From: Atherix ibis
Lineage: Eukaryota > Arthropoda > Insecta > Diptera > Athericidae
NCBI GenBank assembly: GCA_958298945.1
Contig: OY282608.1
Coordinates: 75,998,806-76,062,805 of the forward strand
Length of the DNA stretch: 64,000 nt
Reading direction: 5' to 3'
A program made the position numbers and the translations under genes. Each line of letters begins with the position of its first letter. Position 1 is the first letter of the stretch. The notes under the pieces were generated by a model that made no database searches, was not told the origin of the DNA, and saw nothing but the letters and a program-made list of their open reading frames with translations. Below, one piece after another: positions 11,742-23,671 of this stretch.

Positions 11742-12830
11742 TTGTTGGTTTGTTGGTTTGTTGATTTGTTGGTCTGTTGGTTTGTTGGTTTGTTAGCTTG
11801 TTGGCTTGTTGGTTTGTTGGTTTGTTGGTTTGTTGGTTTGTTGGTTTGTTGGTTTGTTGGCTTGTTGGTTTGTTGGTTTGTTGGTTTGTTGGTTTGTTCG
11901 TTTGTTGGTTTTTTTGTTTGATGATTTGTTGGTTTGTTGGTTTGTTGGTTTGTTGATTTGTTGGTCTGTTGGTTTGTTGGTTTGTTAGCTTGTTGGTTTG
12001 TTGGTTAATTGGTTTGTTGGTTTGTTGGCTTGTTGGTTTGTTCGTTTTTTTGGCTTGTTGGCTTGTTGGTTTGTTGGTTTGTTGGCTTATTGGTTTGTTG
12101 GTTTGTTGCTTTGTTCGTTTGTTGGTTTGTTGGTTTGTTGGTTTGTTGGTTTGTTCGTTTGTTTGTTTGTTGGTTTGTTCGTTTGTTGGTTTTTTTGTTT
12201 GTTGGTTTGTTGGTTTGTTCGTTTGTTGGTTTGTTGGTTTTGTTCGTTTGTTGGTTTGCTGGTTTGTTGGTTTGTTGGTTTGTTAGTTTATTGGTTTGTT
12301 GGTTTGTTTGTTTGTTGGTTTGTTGGTTTCTTCGTTTGTTGGTTTGTTGGTTTGTTGGTTTGTTGGTTTGTCGGTTTATTGGTTTGTTTGTTTGGTGGTT
12401 TGTTGGCTTGTTGGCTTGTTGGTTTGTTGGTTTGTTGGTTTGTTGGTTTGTTGGTTTGTTGGTTTGTTGGCTTGTTGGTTTGTTGGTTTGTTGGTTTGTT
12501 TGTTTGTTGGCTTGTTCGTTTGTTGGCTTGTTGGTTTGTTGGCTTGTTGGCTTGTTGGTTTGTTAGTTTGTTGGTTTGTTCGTTTGTTCGCTTGTTGGTT
12601 TGTTGGTTTGTTGGCTTGTTGGTTTGTTGGTTTGTTGGTTTGTTGGTTAATTTGTTTATTTGTTTGTTTGTTTGTTGCTTTGTCCGTTTGTTGGTTTGTT
12701 GGTTTGTTGGTTTGTTTGTTGGTTGGTTTGTTGGTTTGTTGGTTTGTTGGTTTGTTGGTTTGTTCGTTTAATGGTTTGTTTGTTTGTTGGCTTGTTAGTT
12801 TGTTGGCTTATTGGCTTGTTGGTTTGTTGG
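11742..12830 (+). repeat. Block E, copy 2; also a distant copy of 40-900
   Basis: Partner of 9404-10420. About 11950-12805 also follows 40-900 at an offset of 11905-11913 bp. Shared order: ggtctg, ttagcttg, cttattgg, ttttgttcg, tttcttcg, the tttggtgg unit and the 40-bp marker (742 and 12647). Confidence 0.84.
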
Positions 12831-15069
12831 TTTGTTGGTTTGTTGGTTTGTTGGTTTGTTGGTTTGTTGGTTTGTTGGTTTGTTGGTTTGTTCGTTTGTT
12901 GGTTTTTTGGTTTGTTGGTTTGTTGGTTTGTTGGCTTGTTGGTTTGTTGGCTTGTTGGCTTGTTGGTTTGTTGGTTTGTTGGTTTGTTGGCTTCTTGGCT
13001 TGTTGGTTTGTTGGTTTGTTGGTTTGTTGGTTTGTTGGTTTGTTGGTTTGTTGGTTTGTTGGTTTGTTGGTTTGTTGGTTTGTTGGTTTGTTGGTTTGTT
13101 CGTTTGTTGGCTTGTTGGTTTGTTGGCTTGTTGGCTTGTTGGTTTGTTGGTTTGTTGGTTTGTTGGTTTGTTCGTTTTTTGGCTTATTGGCTTGTTGGTT
13201 TGTTGGTTTGTTGGCTTATTGGTTTGTTGGTTTGTTGGTTTGTTCGTTTGTTGGTTTGTTGGTTTGTTGGTTTGTTGGTTTGTTCGTTTGTTGGTTTTTT
13301 TGTTTGTTGGTTTGTTGGTTTGTTCGTTTGTTGGTTTGTTGGTTTTGTTCGTTTGTTGGTTTGCTGGTTTGTTGGTTTTTTGGTTTGTTAGTTTGTTGGT
13401 TTGTTGGTTTGTTTGTTTGTTGGTTTGTTGGTTTTTCGTTTGTTGGTTTGTTCATTTGTTGGTTTGTTGGTTACTTGGTTTGTTGGTTTGTTGGTTTGTT
13501 CGTTTGTTGGTTTGTTGGTTTGTTGGTTTGTTGGTTTGTTGGTTTGTTGGTTTGTTGGTTTGCTGGTTTGTTGGCTTGTTGATTTGTTGACTTGTTGGTT
13601 TGTTGGTTAGTTTGTTTGTTGGTTTGTTCGTTTGTTGGCTTGTTGGTTTGTTGGTTTGTTGGCTTGTTGGTTTGTTGGTTTGTTGGTTTGTTAAATTGTT
13701 GGTTTGTTGGTTTGTTGGTTTGTTGGTTTGTTGGTTTGTTGGTTTGTTGGTTTGTTGGTTTGTTGGGTTGTTGGTTTGTTGGTTTGTTGGTTTGTGGGTT
13801 TGTTGGTTTTTTGGTTTGTTGGTTTGTTGGTTCGTTAGTTTGTTGGTTTGATCGTTTGTTGGTTTGTTGGGTTGTTGGCTTGTTGGTTTGTTGGTTTTTT
13901 TGGTTTGCTGGTTTGTTAATTTATTTGTTTGTTGGCTGGTTGGCTTGTTGGTTAGTTGGCTTGTTGGTTTGTTGGTTAATTTGTTTGTTGGTTTGTTGGT
14001 TTGTTGGTTTGTTTGTTTGTTGGTTTGTTCGTTTGTTGGGTTGTTGGTTTGTTGGTTTGTTGGCTTGTTGTTTTTGGTTTGTTGGTTTGGTGGTTTGTTG
14101 TTTTGTTGGTTTTTTGGTTCGTTGGTTTGTTGGTTTGTTGGTTTGTTGGTTTGTTGGTTTGTTGGTTTGTTGGTTTGTTGGTTTGTTGGTTTGTTGGTTT
14201 GTTGGTTTGTTGGTTTGTTGGTATTTTGGTTTATTGGTTTGTTGGTTTGTTGGTTTGTTAAATTGCTTGTTTGTTCGTTTGTTGGTTTTTTGGTTTGTTG
14301 GCTTGTTGGTTTGTTGGTTTGTTGGTTTGTTGGTTTGTTGGTTTGTTGGTTTGTTGGTTTGTTGGCTTGTTGGTTTGTTCGTTTGTTGGCTTGTTGGCTT
14401 GTTGGTTTGTTGGTTTTTTGGTTTTTTGGTTTGTTGGTTTGTTGGTTTGTTGGTCTGTTGGTTTGTAGGTTTGTTTATTTGTTGGTTTGTTCGTTTGTTG
14501 GTTTGTTGGTTTTGTTCGCTTGTTAGTTTCCTGGTTTGTTGGTTTGTTTGTTTGTTGATTTGTTGGTTTGTTTGTTTGTTGGTTTGTTGGTTTCTTCGTT
14601 TGTTGGTTTGTTGGTTTGTCGGTTTGTTGGTTTGTTTGTTTGTTGGTTTGTTGGCTTGTTGGCTTGTTGGTTTGTTGGTTTGTTGGTTTGTTGGTTTGTT
14701 GGTTTGTTGGCTTGTTGGTTTGTTGTTTACTTGGTTTGTTGGTTTGCTGGTTAGTTTTCTTGTTGGCTTGTTGGTTTGTTGGTTTGTTGGTTTGTTGGTT
14801 TGTTGGTTTGTTGGTTTGTTGGTGTGTTGGTTTGTTGGTTTATTTGTTTGTTGGTTTGTTTGTTTGTTGGTTTGTTCGTTTGTTGGTTTGTTGGTTACTT
14901 GGTTTGTTGGTTTGTTGGTTTGTTGGTTTGTTGGTTTGTTGGTTTGTTGGTTTGTAAGTTTGTTGGTTTGCTGGTTTGTTGGCTTGTTGGTTTGTTGAGT
15001 TGTTGGTTTGTTGGTTAGTTTGTTTGTTGGTTTGTTCGTTTGTTGGCTTGTTGGTTTGTTGGTTTGTTG

Positions 15070-16614
15070 GTTTGTTGGTTTGTTGGTTTGTTGGTTTGTT
15101 CGTTTGTTGGCTAGTTGGTTTGTTGGCTTGTTGGCTTGTTGGTTTGTTGGTTTGTTGGTTTGTTGCTTTGTTGGTTTGTTGGTTTGTTGGCTTGTTGGTT
15201 TGTTGGTTTGTTGGTTTGTTGGTTTGTTCGTTTGTTGGTTTTTTTGATTGTTGGTTTGTTGGTTTGTTGGTTTGTTGGTTTGTTGATTTGTTGATTTGTT
15301 GGTCTGTTGGTTTGTTGGTTTGTTAGCTTGTTGGCTTGTTGGTTTGTTGGTTTGTTGGTTTGTTGGTTTGTTGGTTTTTTGGTTTGTTGGCTTGTTGGTT
15401 TGGTGGTTTGTTGGTTTGTTGTTTTGTTGATTTGTTGGTCTGTTGGTTTGTTGGTTTGTTAGCTTGTTGGTTTGCTGGTTTGTTGGTTTGTTGGTTTGTT
15501 GGTTTGTTGGTTTGTTGGTTTGTTTGTTACTTGGTTTGTTGGTCTGTTGGCTTGTTGGTTTGTTGGTTTGTTGGTTAGTTGGTTTGTTGGTTTGTTGGTT
15601 TGTTGTTTTGTTGGTTTGTTTGTTTGTTGGTTTGGTCGTTTGTTGACTTGTTGGTTTGTTGGCTCGTTGGCTTGTTGGTTTGTTGGTTTGTTGGCTTGTT
15701 GGTTTGTGCGTTTGCTGGTTTGTTGGCTGGTTGGTTTGTTAGTTTGTTGGTTTGTTTGTTTGTTGGTTTGTTCGTTTGTTGGTTTGTTGGTTTGTTGGTT
15801 TGTTGGTTTTTTGGTTTGTTGGTTTATTTGTTTGTTGGTTTGTTTGTTTGTTGGTTAGTTCGTTTGTTGGCTTGTTGGTTTGTTGGTTTGTTGGTTTGTT
15901 GGTTTGTTGGTTTGTTGGTTTGTTCGTTTGTTGGCTTGTTGGTTTGTTGGCTTGTTGGCTTGTTGGTTTGTTGGTTTGTTGGTTTGTTGCTTTGTTGGTT
16001 TGTTGGTTTGTTGGCTTGTTGGTTTGTTGGTTTGTTGGTTTGTTGGTTTGTTCGTTTGTTGGTTTTTTTGATTGTTGGTTTGTTGGTTTGTTGGTTTGTT
16101 GGTTTGTTGATTTGTTGATTTGTTGGTCTGTTGGTTTGTTGGTTTGTTAGCTTGTTGGCTTGTTGGTTTGTTGGTTTGTTGGTTTGTTGGTTTGTTGGTT
16201 TTTTGGTTTGTTGGCTTGTTGGTTTGTTGGTTTGTTGGTTTGTTGTTTTGTTGATTTGTTGGTCTGTTGGTTTGTTGGTTTGTTAGCTTGTTGGTTTGCT
16301 GGTTTGTTGGTTTGTTGGTTTGTTGGTTTGTTGGTTTGTTGGTTTGTTTGTTACTTGGTTTGTTGGTCTGTTGGCTTGTTGGTTTGTTGGTTTGTTGGTT
16401 TGTTGGTTTGTTGGTTTGTTGGTTTGTTGTTTTGTTGGTTTGTTTGTTTGTTGGTTTGGTCGTTTGTTGACTTGTTGGTTTGTTGGCTCGTTGGCTTGTT
16501 GGTTTGTTGGTTTGTTGGCTTGTTGGTTTGTGCGTTTGCTGGTTTGTTGGCTGGTTGGTTTGTTAGTTTGTTGGTTTGTTTGTTTGTTGGTTTGTTCGTT
16601 TGTTGGTTTGTTGG
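15070..16614 (+). repeat. Tandem duplication with 824-bp offset
   Basis: About 15070-15893 repeats at 15894-16614. Anchors: tttggtcg at 15631 and 16455, a tttgtgcg unit near 15706 and 16530, and a ggctggttgg motif just after it. 824 is 103 units exactly. Confidence 0.85.
15631..15650 (+). repeat. tttggtcg / ttgacttg marker (first of 13 copies)
   Basis: The pair tttggtcg and ttgacttg starts at 15631, 16455, 17774, 26280, 28898, 31692, 46338, 47306, 50287, 53212, 54840, 56488 and 58393. Variants: ttgactag at 31692, ttagacttg at 47306, and tttagtcg at 56488 and 58393. The last pair share a private change because they belong to the 1.9-kb dimer. It is one of the few landmarks that spans zones 2 to 6. 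Confidence 0.83.
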
Positions 16615-18470
16615 TTACTTGGTTTGTTGGTTTGCTGGTTAGTTGGCTTGTTGGCTTGTTGGTTTGTTGGTTTGTTGGTTTTTTGGTTTGTTGGTTTATT
16701 TGTTTGTTGGTTTGTTTGTTTGTTGGTTTGTTCGTTTGTTGGTTTGTTGGTTACTTGGTTTGTTGGTTTGTTGGTTTGTTCGTTTGTTGGTTTGTTGGTT
16801 TGATGGTTTGTTGGTTTGTTGGTTTGTTGGTTTGTTGGTTTGTTGGTTTGCTGGTTTGTTGGCTTGTTGGTTTGTTGACTTGTTGGTTGTTGGTTAGTTT
16901 GTTTGTTGGTTTGTTCGTTTGTTGGCTTGTTGGTTTGTTGGTTTGTTGGCTTGTTGGTTTGTTGGTTTGTTGGTTTGTTAGTTTGTTGGTTTGTTGGTTT
17001 GTTGGTTTGTTGGTTTGTTGGTTTGTTGGTTTGTTGGTTTGTTGGTTTGTTGGGTTGTTGGTTTGTTGGTTTGTGGGTTTGTTGGTTTTTTGGTTTGTTG
17101 GTTTGTTGGTTCGTTAGTTTGTTGGTTTGATCGTTTGTTGGTTTGTTGGGTTGTTGGTTTGTTGGTTAGTTTGTTTGTTGGTTTGTTCGTTTGTTGGCTT
17201 GTTGGTTTGTTGGTTTGTTGGTTTGTTGGTTTGTTGGTTTGTTGGTTTGTTCGTTTGTTGGCTTGTTGGTTTGTTGGCTTGTTGGTTTGTTGGTTTGTTG
17301 GTTTGTTGCTTTGTTGGTTTGTTGGTTTGTTGGCTTGTTGGTTTGTTGGTTTGTTGGTTTGTTGGTTTGTTCGTTTGTTGGTTTTTTTGATTGTTGGTTT
17401 GTTGGTTTGTTGGTTTGTTGGTTTGTTGATTTGTTGATTTGTTGGTCTGTTGGTTTGTTGGTTTGTTAGCTTGTTGGCTTGTTGGTTTGTTGGTTTGTTG
17501 GTTTGTTGGTTTGTTGGTTTTTTGGTTTGTTGGCTTGTTGGTTTGTTGGTTTGTTGGTTTGTTGTTTTGTTGATTTGTTGGTCTGTTGGTTTGTTGGTTT
17601 GTTAGCTTGTTGGTTTGCTGGTTTGTTGGTTTGTTGGTTTGTTGGTTTGTTGGTTTGTTGGTTTGTTTGTTACTTGGTTTGTTGGTCTGTTGGCTTGTTG
17701 GTTTGTTGGTTTGTTGGTTTGTTGGTTTGTTGGTTTGTTGGTTTGTTGTTTTGTTGGTTTGTTTGTTTGTTGGTTTGGTCGTTTGTTGACTTGTTGGTTT
17801 GTTGGCTCGTTGGCTTGTTGGTTTGTTGGTTTGTTGGCTTGTTGGTTTGTGCGTTTGCTGGTTTGTTGGCTGGTTGGTTTGTTAGTTTGTTGGTTTGTTT
17901 GTTTGTTGGTTTGTTCGTTTGTTGGTTTGTTGGTTACTTGGTTTGTTGGTTTGCTGGTTAGTTGGCTTGTTGGCTTGTTGGTTTGTTGGTTTGTTGGTTT
18001 TTCGGTTTGTTGGTTTATTTGTTTGTTGGTTTGTTTGTTTGTTGGTTTGTTCGTTTGTTGGTTTGTTGGTTACTTGGTTTGTTGGTTTGTTGGTTTGTTC
18101 GTTTGTTGGTTTGTTGGTTTGATGGTTTGTTGGTTTGTTGGTTTGTTGGTTTGTTGGTTTGTTGGTTTGCTGGTTTGTTGGCTTGTTGGTTTGTTGACTT
18201 GTTGGTTGTTGGTTAGTTTGTTTGTTGGTTTGTTCGTTTGTTGGCTTGTTGGTTTGTTGGTTTGTTGGCTTGTTGGTTTGTTGGTTTGTTGGTTTGTTAG
18301 TTTGTTGGTTTGTTGGTGTGTTGGGTTGTTGGTTTGTTGGTTTGTTGGTTTGTTGGTTTGTTGGTTTGTTGGGTTGTTGGTTTGTTGGTTTGTGGGTTTG
18401 TTGGTTTTTTGGTTTGTTGGTTTGTTGGTTCGTTAGTTTGTTGGTTTGATCGTTTGTTGGTTTGTTGGGT
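15950..18470 (+). repeat. Tandem duplication with 1319-bp offset
   Basis: About 15950-17150 repeats at 17270-18470. Anchors: tttggtcg at 16455 and 17774, tttgatcg at 17126 and 18445. 1319 is 164 units plus 7 bp, so an out-of-register indel is fixed in the block. The second copy has diverged at a few sites (tttttcgg near 18000; ggtgtgttgggttg near 18316). Confidence 0.88.
17070..17155 (+). repeat. tttgtggg to tttgatcg cassette (typical copy)
   Basis: About 85 bp containing tttgtggg, ttttttgg, ttcgttag, tttgatcg and ttgggttg in that order. The tttgatcg landmark starts at 13847, 17126, 18445, 22905, 23399, 25042, 25536, 27596, 28082, 29609, 33439, 35401, 36733, 37493, 38825, 40027, 41375 and 43411, so the cassette is confined to 13.8-43.4 kb (a lone tttgatcg at 55536 has another context, and the one at 37493 lacks the left half). 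Usually ttttttggtttgctgg and ttaatttatttg follow. Confidence 0.85.
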
Positions 18471-21400
18471 TGTTGGCTTGTTGGTTTGTTGGTTTTTTGG
18501 TTTGCTGGTTTGTTAATTTATTTGTTTGTTGGCTTGTTGGCTTGTTGGTTAGTTGGCATGTTGGTTTGTTGGTTAATTTGTTCGTTGGTTTGTTGGTTTG
18601 TTGGTTTGTTTGTTTGTTGGTTTGTTCGTTTGTTGGCTTGTTGGTTTGTTGGTTTGTTGGCTTGTTGTTTTCGGTTTGTTGGTTTGGTGGTTTGTTGTTT
18701 TGTTGGTTTTTTGGTTCGTTGGTTTGTTGGTTTGTTGGTTTGTTGGTTTGTTGGTTTGTTGGTTTGTTAGTTTGTTGGTTTGTTGGTTTGTTGGTTTTTT
18801 GGTTTATTGGTTTGTTGGTTTGTTGGTTTGTTAAATTGCTTGTTTGTTCGTTTGTTGGTTTTTTGGTTTGTTGGTTTGTTGGTTTGTTGGTTTATTGGTT
18901 TGTTGGTTTGTTGGTTTGTTGGTTTGTTGATTTGTTGGCTTGTTGGTTTGTTCGTTTGTTGGCTTGTTGGCTTGTTGGTTTGTTGGATTTTTGGTTTGTT
19001 GGTTTGTTGGTTTGTTGGTCTGTTTGTTGGTTTTTTGGTTTATCGGTTTGTTGGTTTGTTTGTTTGTTGGTTTGTTGGTTTCTTCGTTTGTTGGGTTGTT
19101 GGTTTGTTGGTTTGTTGCTTTGTTGGTTTTTTGGTTTGTTGGTTTGTTGGTTTTTTGGTTTGTTGGCTTGTTGGTTTGTTGGTTTGTTTGTTTGCTGGTT
19201 TGTTCGTTTGCTGGTTTTTTGGGTTGTTGGTTTTTTGGTTTGTTGGTTTGTTGGTTTGTTCGTTATTGGCTTGTTGGTTTGTTGGCTTGTTGGCTTGTTG
19301 GCTTGTTGGTTTGTTGGTTTGTTTGTTTGTTGGTTTGTTGGTTTGTTGGTTTGTTGGTTTGTTGGTTTGTTGGTTTGTTGGTTTGTTGGTTTGTTGGTTT
19401 GTTGGTTTGTTGGTCTGTTTGTTTATAGGTTTGTTGGTTTGCTGGTTTGTTGGTTTGTTCGTTTGTTGGTTTGTTGGTTTATTTATTTGTTGGTTTGTTG
19501 TTTTGTTGTTTTATTCGTTTGTTCGTTTGTTGGCTTGTTGGTTTGTTGGCTTGTTGGTTTTTTGGTTTGTTGGCTTGTTGGCTTGTTGGTTTGTTGGTTT
19601 GTTGGTTTGTTGGTTTGTTGGTTTGTTGGTTTGTTGGTTTGTTGGTTTGTTCGTTTGTTCGTTTGTTGGTTTGTTGGTTTGTTGGCTTGTTGGTTTGTTG
19701 GTTTGTTGGTTTGTTGGTAAATTTGTTTATTTGTTTGTTTGTTTGTTGCTTTGTCCGTTGGTTGGTTTGTTGGTTTGTTGGTTTGTTGGTTTGTTGGTTT
19801 GTTGGTTTGTTGGTTTGTTGGTTTGTTCGTTTGTTGGTTTGTTTGTTTGTTGGCTTGTTGGTTTGTTGGCTTGTTGGCTTGTTGGTTTGTTGGTTTGTTG
19901 GTTTGTTGGTTTGTTGGTTTTTTGGTTTGTTGGTTTGTTGGTTTGTTCGTTTGTTGGTATTTTGGTTTGTTGGTTTGTTGGTTTGTTGGTTTGTTGGTTT
20001 GTTGGCTTGTTGGCTTGTTGGTTTGTTGGTTTGTTGGTTTGTTGGTTTGTTGGCTTCTTGGCTTGTTGGTTTGTTGGTTTGTTGGTTTGTTGGTTTGTTG
20101 GTTTGTTGGTTTGTTGGTTTGTTGGTTTGTTGGTTTGTTGGTTTGTTGGTTTGTTGGTTTGTTCGTTTGTTGGCTTGTTGGTTTGTTGGCTTGTTGGCTT
20201 GTTGGTTTGTTGGTTTGTTGGTTTGTTGGTTTGTTGGTTTGTTGGTTTGTTGGTTTGTTGGCTTGTTGGTTTGTTGGTTTGTTCTTTTGTTGGTTTTTTT
20301 GTTTGTTGGTTTGTTGGTTTGTTGATTTGTTGGTCTGTTGGTTTGTTGGTTTGTTAGCTTGTTGGTTTGTTGGTTTGTTGGTTTGTTGGTTTGTTGGTTA
20401 CTTGGTTTGTTGGTTTGTTGGTCTGTTGGCTTGTTGGTTTGTTGGTTTGTTGGTTTGTTGGTTTGTTGGTTTGTTGGTTTGTTGGTTTGTTGGTTTGTTG
20501 GTTTGTTGGTTTGTTGGTTTGTTGGTTTTTTGGTTTGTTGGTTTGTTGGTTTGTTCGTTTGTTGGTATTTTGGTTTGTTGGTTTGTTGGTTTGTTGGTTT
20601 GTTGGTTTGTTGGTTTGTTGGCTTGTTGGTTTGTTCGTTTGTTGGTGTGTTGGTTACTTGGTTTGTTGGCTTGTTGGCTTGTTGGTTTGTTGGTTTGTTG
20701 GTTTGTTGGTTTGTTGGTTTGTTGGTTTGTTCGTTTGTTGGCTTGTTGGTTTGTTGGCTTGTTGGCTTGTTGGTTTGTTGGTTTGTTGGTTTGTTGGTTT
20801 GTTGGTTTGTTGGTTTGTTGGTTTGTTGGCTTGTTGGTTTGTTGGTTTGTTCTTTTGTTGGTTTTTTTGTTTGTTGGTTTGTTGGTTTGTTGATTTGTTG
20901 GTCTGTTGGTTTGTTGGTTTGTTAGCTTGTTGGTTTGTTGGTTTGTTGGTTTGTTGGTTTGTTGGTTACTTGGTTTGTTGGTTTGTTGGTCTGTTGGCTT
21001 GTTGGTTTGTTGGTTTGTTGGATTGTTGGTTTGTTGGTTTGTTGGTTTGTTCGTTTGTTGGTTTGTTTGTTTGTTGGCTTGTTGGTTTGTTGGCTTGTTG
21101 GCTTGTTGGTTTGTTGGTTTGTTGGTTTGTTGGTTTGTTGGTTTTTTGGTTTGTTGGTTTGTTGGTTTGTTCGTTTGTTGGTATTTTGGTTTGTTGGTTT
21201 GTTGGTTTGTTGGTTTGTTGGTTTGTTGGTTTGTTGGCTTGTTGGTTTGTTTGTTTGTTGGTGTGTTGGTTACTTGGTTTGTTGGCTTGTTGGCTTGTTG
21301 GTTTGTTGGTTTGTTGGTTTGTTGGTTAATTGGTTTATTTGTTTGTTGGTTTGTTTGTTTGTTGGTTTGTTCGTTTGTTGCTTTGTTGGTTACTTGGTTT

Positions 21401-23170
21401 GTTGGTTTGTTCGTTTGTTGGTTTGTTAGTTTGTTGTTTTGTTGGTTTGTTGGTTTGTTGGTTTGTTGGTTTGTTAGTTTGTTGGTTTGTTGGTTTGTTG
21501 GTTTGTTGGTTTGTTGGTTTGTTGGTTTGTTGGTTTGTTGGTTTGTTGGTTTGTTGGTTTGTTGGTTTGTTGGTTTGTTGGTTTTTTGGTTTGTTGGTTT
21601 GTTGGTTTGTAGGTTTGTTGGTTTGTTCGTTTGTTTGTTTGTTGGTTTGTTCGTTTGTTGGTTTGTTGGTTTGTTGGTTTGTTCGTTTGTTTGTTGGCAT
21701 GTTGGTTTGTTGGCTTGTTGGCTTGTAGGTTTGTTGGTTTGTTGGTCTGTTGGTTTGTTGGTTTGTTTGTTTGTTGGTTTGTTGGTTTGTTGGTTTGTTG
21801 GTTTGTTGGTTTGTTCGTTTGTTCGTTTGTTGGTTTTTTGGTTTGTTGGTTTGTTGGTTTGTTGGTTTGTTGGTTTGTTGGCTTGTTGGCTTGTTGGTTT
21901 GTTGGCTTGTTGGTTTGTTGGTTTGTTAGTTTGCTGGTTTGTTGGTTTGTTGGTTTGTTCGTTTGTTCGTTTGTTGGCTTGTTGGTTTGTTGGTTTGTTG
22001 GCTTTTTGGTTTGTTGGTTTGTTGGTTTGTTGGTTTGTTGGTTTGTTGGTTTGTTCGTGTGTTGGTTTGTTGGTTTGTTGGTTTGTTCGTTTGTTCGTTT
22101 GTTGGCTTGTTGGTTTGTTGGCTTGTTGGCTTTTGGGTTTGTTGGTTTATTGGTTTATTGGTTTGTTCGTTTATTTGTTTGTTGGTTTGTTGTTTTGTTG
22201 ATTTGTTCGTTTGTTCGTTTGTTGGCTTGTTGGTTTGTCGGCTTGTTGGTTTTTTGTTTGTTGGCTTGTTGGCTTGTTGGTTTGTTGGTTTGTTGGTTTG
22301 TTGGTTTGTTGGTTTGTTGGTTTGTTGGTTTGTTCGTTTGTTGGCTTGTTGGTTTCTTGGCTTGTTGGCTTGTTGGTTTGTTGGTTTGTTGGTTTGTTGG
22401 TTAATTTGTTTATTTGTTTGTTTGTTTGTAGCTTTGTTCGTTTGTTGGTTTGTTGGTTTGTTGGTTTGTTTATTGTTTGGTTTGTTGGTTTGTTGGTTTG
22501 TTGGTTTGTTGGTTTGTTGGTTTGTTGGTTTGTTCGTTTGTTGGTTTGTTTGTTTGTTGGGTTGTTGGTTTGTTGGCTTGTTGGCTTGTTGGTTTGTTGG
22601 CTTGTTGGTTTGTTGGTTTGTTGGTTTGTTGGTTGGTTGGTTTGTTTGTTTGTTGGTTTTTTGGTTTGTTGGTTTGTTCGTTTGTTGGCTTGTTGGTTTG
22701 TTGGCTTGTTGGCTTGTTGGTTTGTTGGTTTGCTGGTTTGTTAGTTTGTTGGTTTGTTGGTTTGTTGGTTTGTTGGTTTGTTGGTTTGTTGGTTTGTTGG
22801 TTTGTTGGTTTGTTGGTTTGTTGGTTTGTTGGGTTGTTGGTTTGTTGGTTTGTGGGTTTGTTGGTTTTTTGGTTTGTTGGTTTGTTGGTTCGTTAGTTTG
22901 TTGGTTTGATCGTTTGTTGGTTTGTTGGGTTGTTGGCTTGTTGGTTTGTTGGTTTTTTGGTTTGCTGGTTTGTTAATTTATTTGTTTGTTGGCTTGTTGG
23001 CTTGTTGGTTAGTTGGCTTGTTGGTTTGTTGGTTAATTTGTTTGCTGGTTTGTTGGTTTGTTAATTTGTTTGTTTGTTGGTTTGTTCGTTTGTTGGCTTG
23101 TTGGTTTGTTGGTTTGTTGGCTTGTTGTTTTTGGTTTGTTGGTTTGGTGGTTTGTTGTTTTGTTGGTTTT
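17480..23170 (+). repeat. About 5.6-kb super-block, copy 1 (partner 28610-33700)
   Basis: Long-range copy of 28610-33700. Landmark pairs in order: tttggtcg 17774/28898, tttgatcg 18445/29609, ttcgttattgg 19259/30441, 40-bp family 19718/30900, ggcatg near 21696/32237, tagctttgttcg marker 22401/32942. Offsets fall from about 11.13-11.18 kb to 10.54 kb because this copy carries the extra 568-616-bp duplication. It is the largest block I can trace. Confidence 0.85.
20163..21316 (+). repeat. Tandem duplication with 568-616-bp offset
   Basis: About 20163-20700 repeats at 20731-21316. Offset is 568 bp (71 units) at the ttcttttg, ggtctg and ttacttgg landmarks and 616 bp (77 units) at ggtgtgttggttac (20644 and 21260). 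The related segment at 31.3-31.9 kb has only one copy, so the duplication postdates the larger 11-kb-scale duplication or was lost there. Confidence 0.82.
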
Positions 23171-23671
23171 TTGGTTCGTTGGCTTGTTGGTTTGTTGGCT
23201 TGTTGGCTTGTTGGTTTGTTGGTTTGCTGGTTTGTTAGTTTGTTGGTTTGTTGGTTTGTTGGTTTGTTGGTTTGTTGGTTTGTTGGTTTGTTGGTTTGTT
23301 GGTTTGTTGGTTTGTTGGTTTGTTGGGTTGTTGGTTTGTTGGTTTGTGGGTTTGTTGGTTTTTTGGTTTGTTGGTTTGTTGGTTCGTTAGTTTGTTGGTT
23401 TGATCGTTTGTTGGTTTGTTTGTTTGTTGGTTTGTTGGTTTGTTCGTTTGTTCGTTTGTTTGTTTGTTGGTTTGTTGGCTTGTTGGTTTGTTGGTTTGTT
23501 GGTTTGTTGGTTAATTTGTTTATTTGTTTGTTTGTTTGTTGCTTTGTCCGTTGGTTGGTTTGTTGGTTTGTTGGTTTGTTGGTTTGTTAGTTTGTTGGTT
23601 TGTTGGTTTGTTCGTTTGTTGGTTTGTTTGTTTGTTGGCTTGTTGGTTTGTTGGCTTGTTGGCTTGTTGGT
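21535..23671 (+). repeat. 2137-bp higher-order unit, copy 1
   Basis: First unit of a near-identical dimer. Every landmark recurs exactly 2137 bp downstream (22401/24538, 22905/25042, 23399/25536, 23511/25648). The conceptual translation over 21939-22976 equals that over 24076-25113 for 345 residues without a difference that I can see. 2137 is 267 units plus 1 bp. This is the cleanest higher-order unit in the window. Confidence 0.93.

Larger units (their letters stand above)
1..13440 (+). repeat. Zone 1: higher-order blocks carrying the ttttgttcg +1 marker
   Basis: This zone is defined by a 9-bp unit, ttttgttcg, one T longer than the octamer. It starts at 333, 1886, 1999, 2336, 4873, 4986, 6882, 6995, 9892, 12238 and 13343, with one outlier at 14510 just past the edge; I saw none downstream. 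Spacings between these copies match independently found block offsets (2003, 2987, 2009, 2346). The zone also holds nine copies of the 40-bp marker (or its 32-bp form) ending in ctttgtccg. It is built from overlapping copies of 0.5-2 kb blocks, listed separately. Confidence 0.85.
13440..21534 (+). repeat. Zone 2: blocks with the tttgatcg and tttggtcg markers
   Basis: Here the zone 1 markers stop and two others appear. One is the cassette ending in tttgatcg (13847, 17126, 18445), which contains variants tttgtgggt, ttcgttag and ttgggttg in fixed order. The other is tttggtcg followed by ttgacttg (15631, 16455, 17774). Tandem duplications of about 824, 1319 and 568 bp lie within it. Its right part, from about 17.5 kb, recurs at 28.6-32 kb. 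Confidence 0.8.
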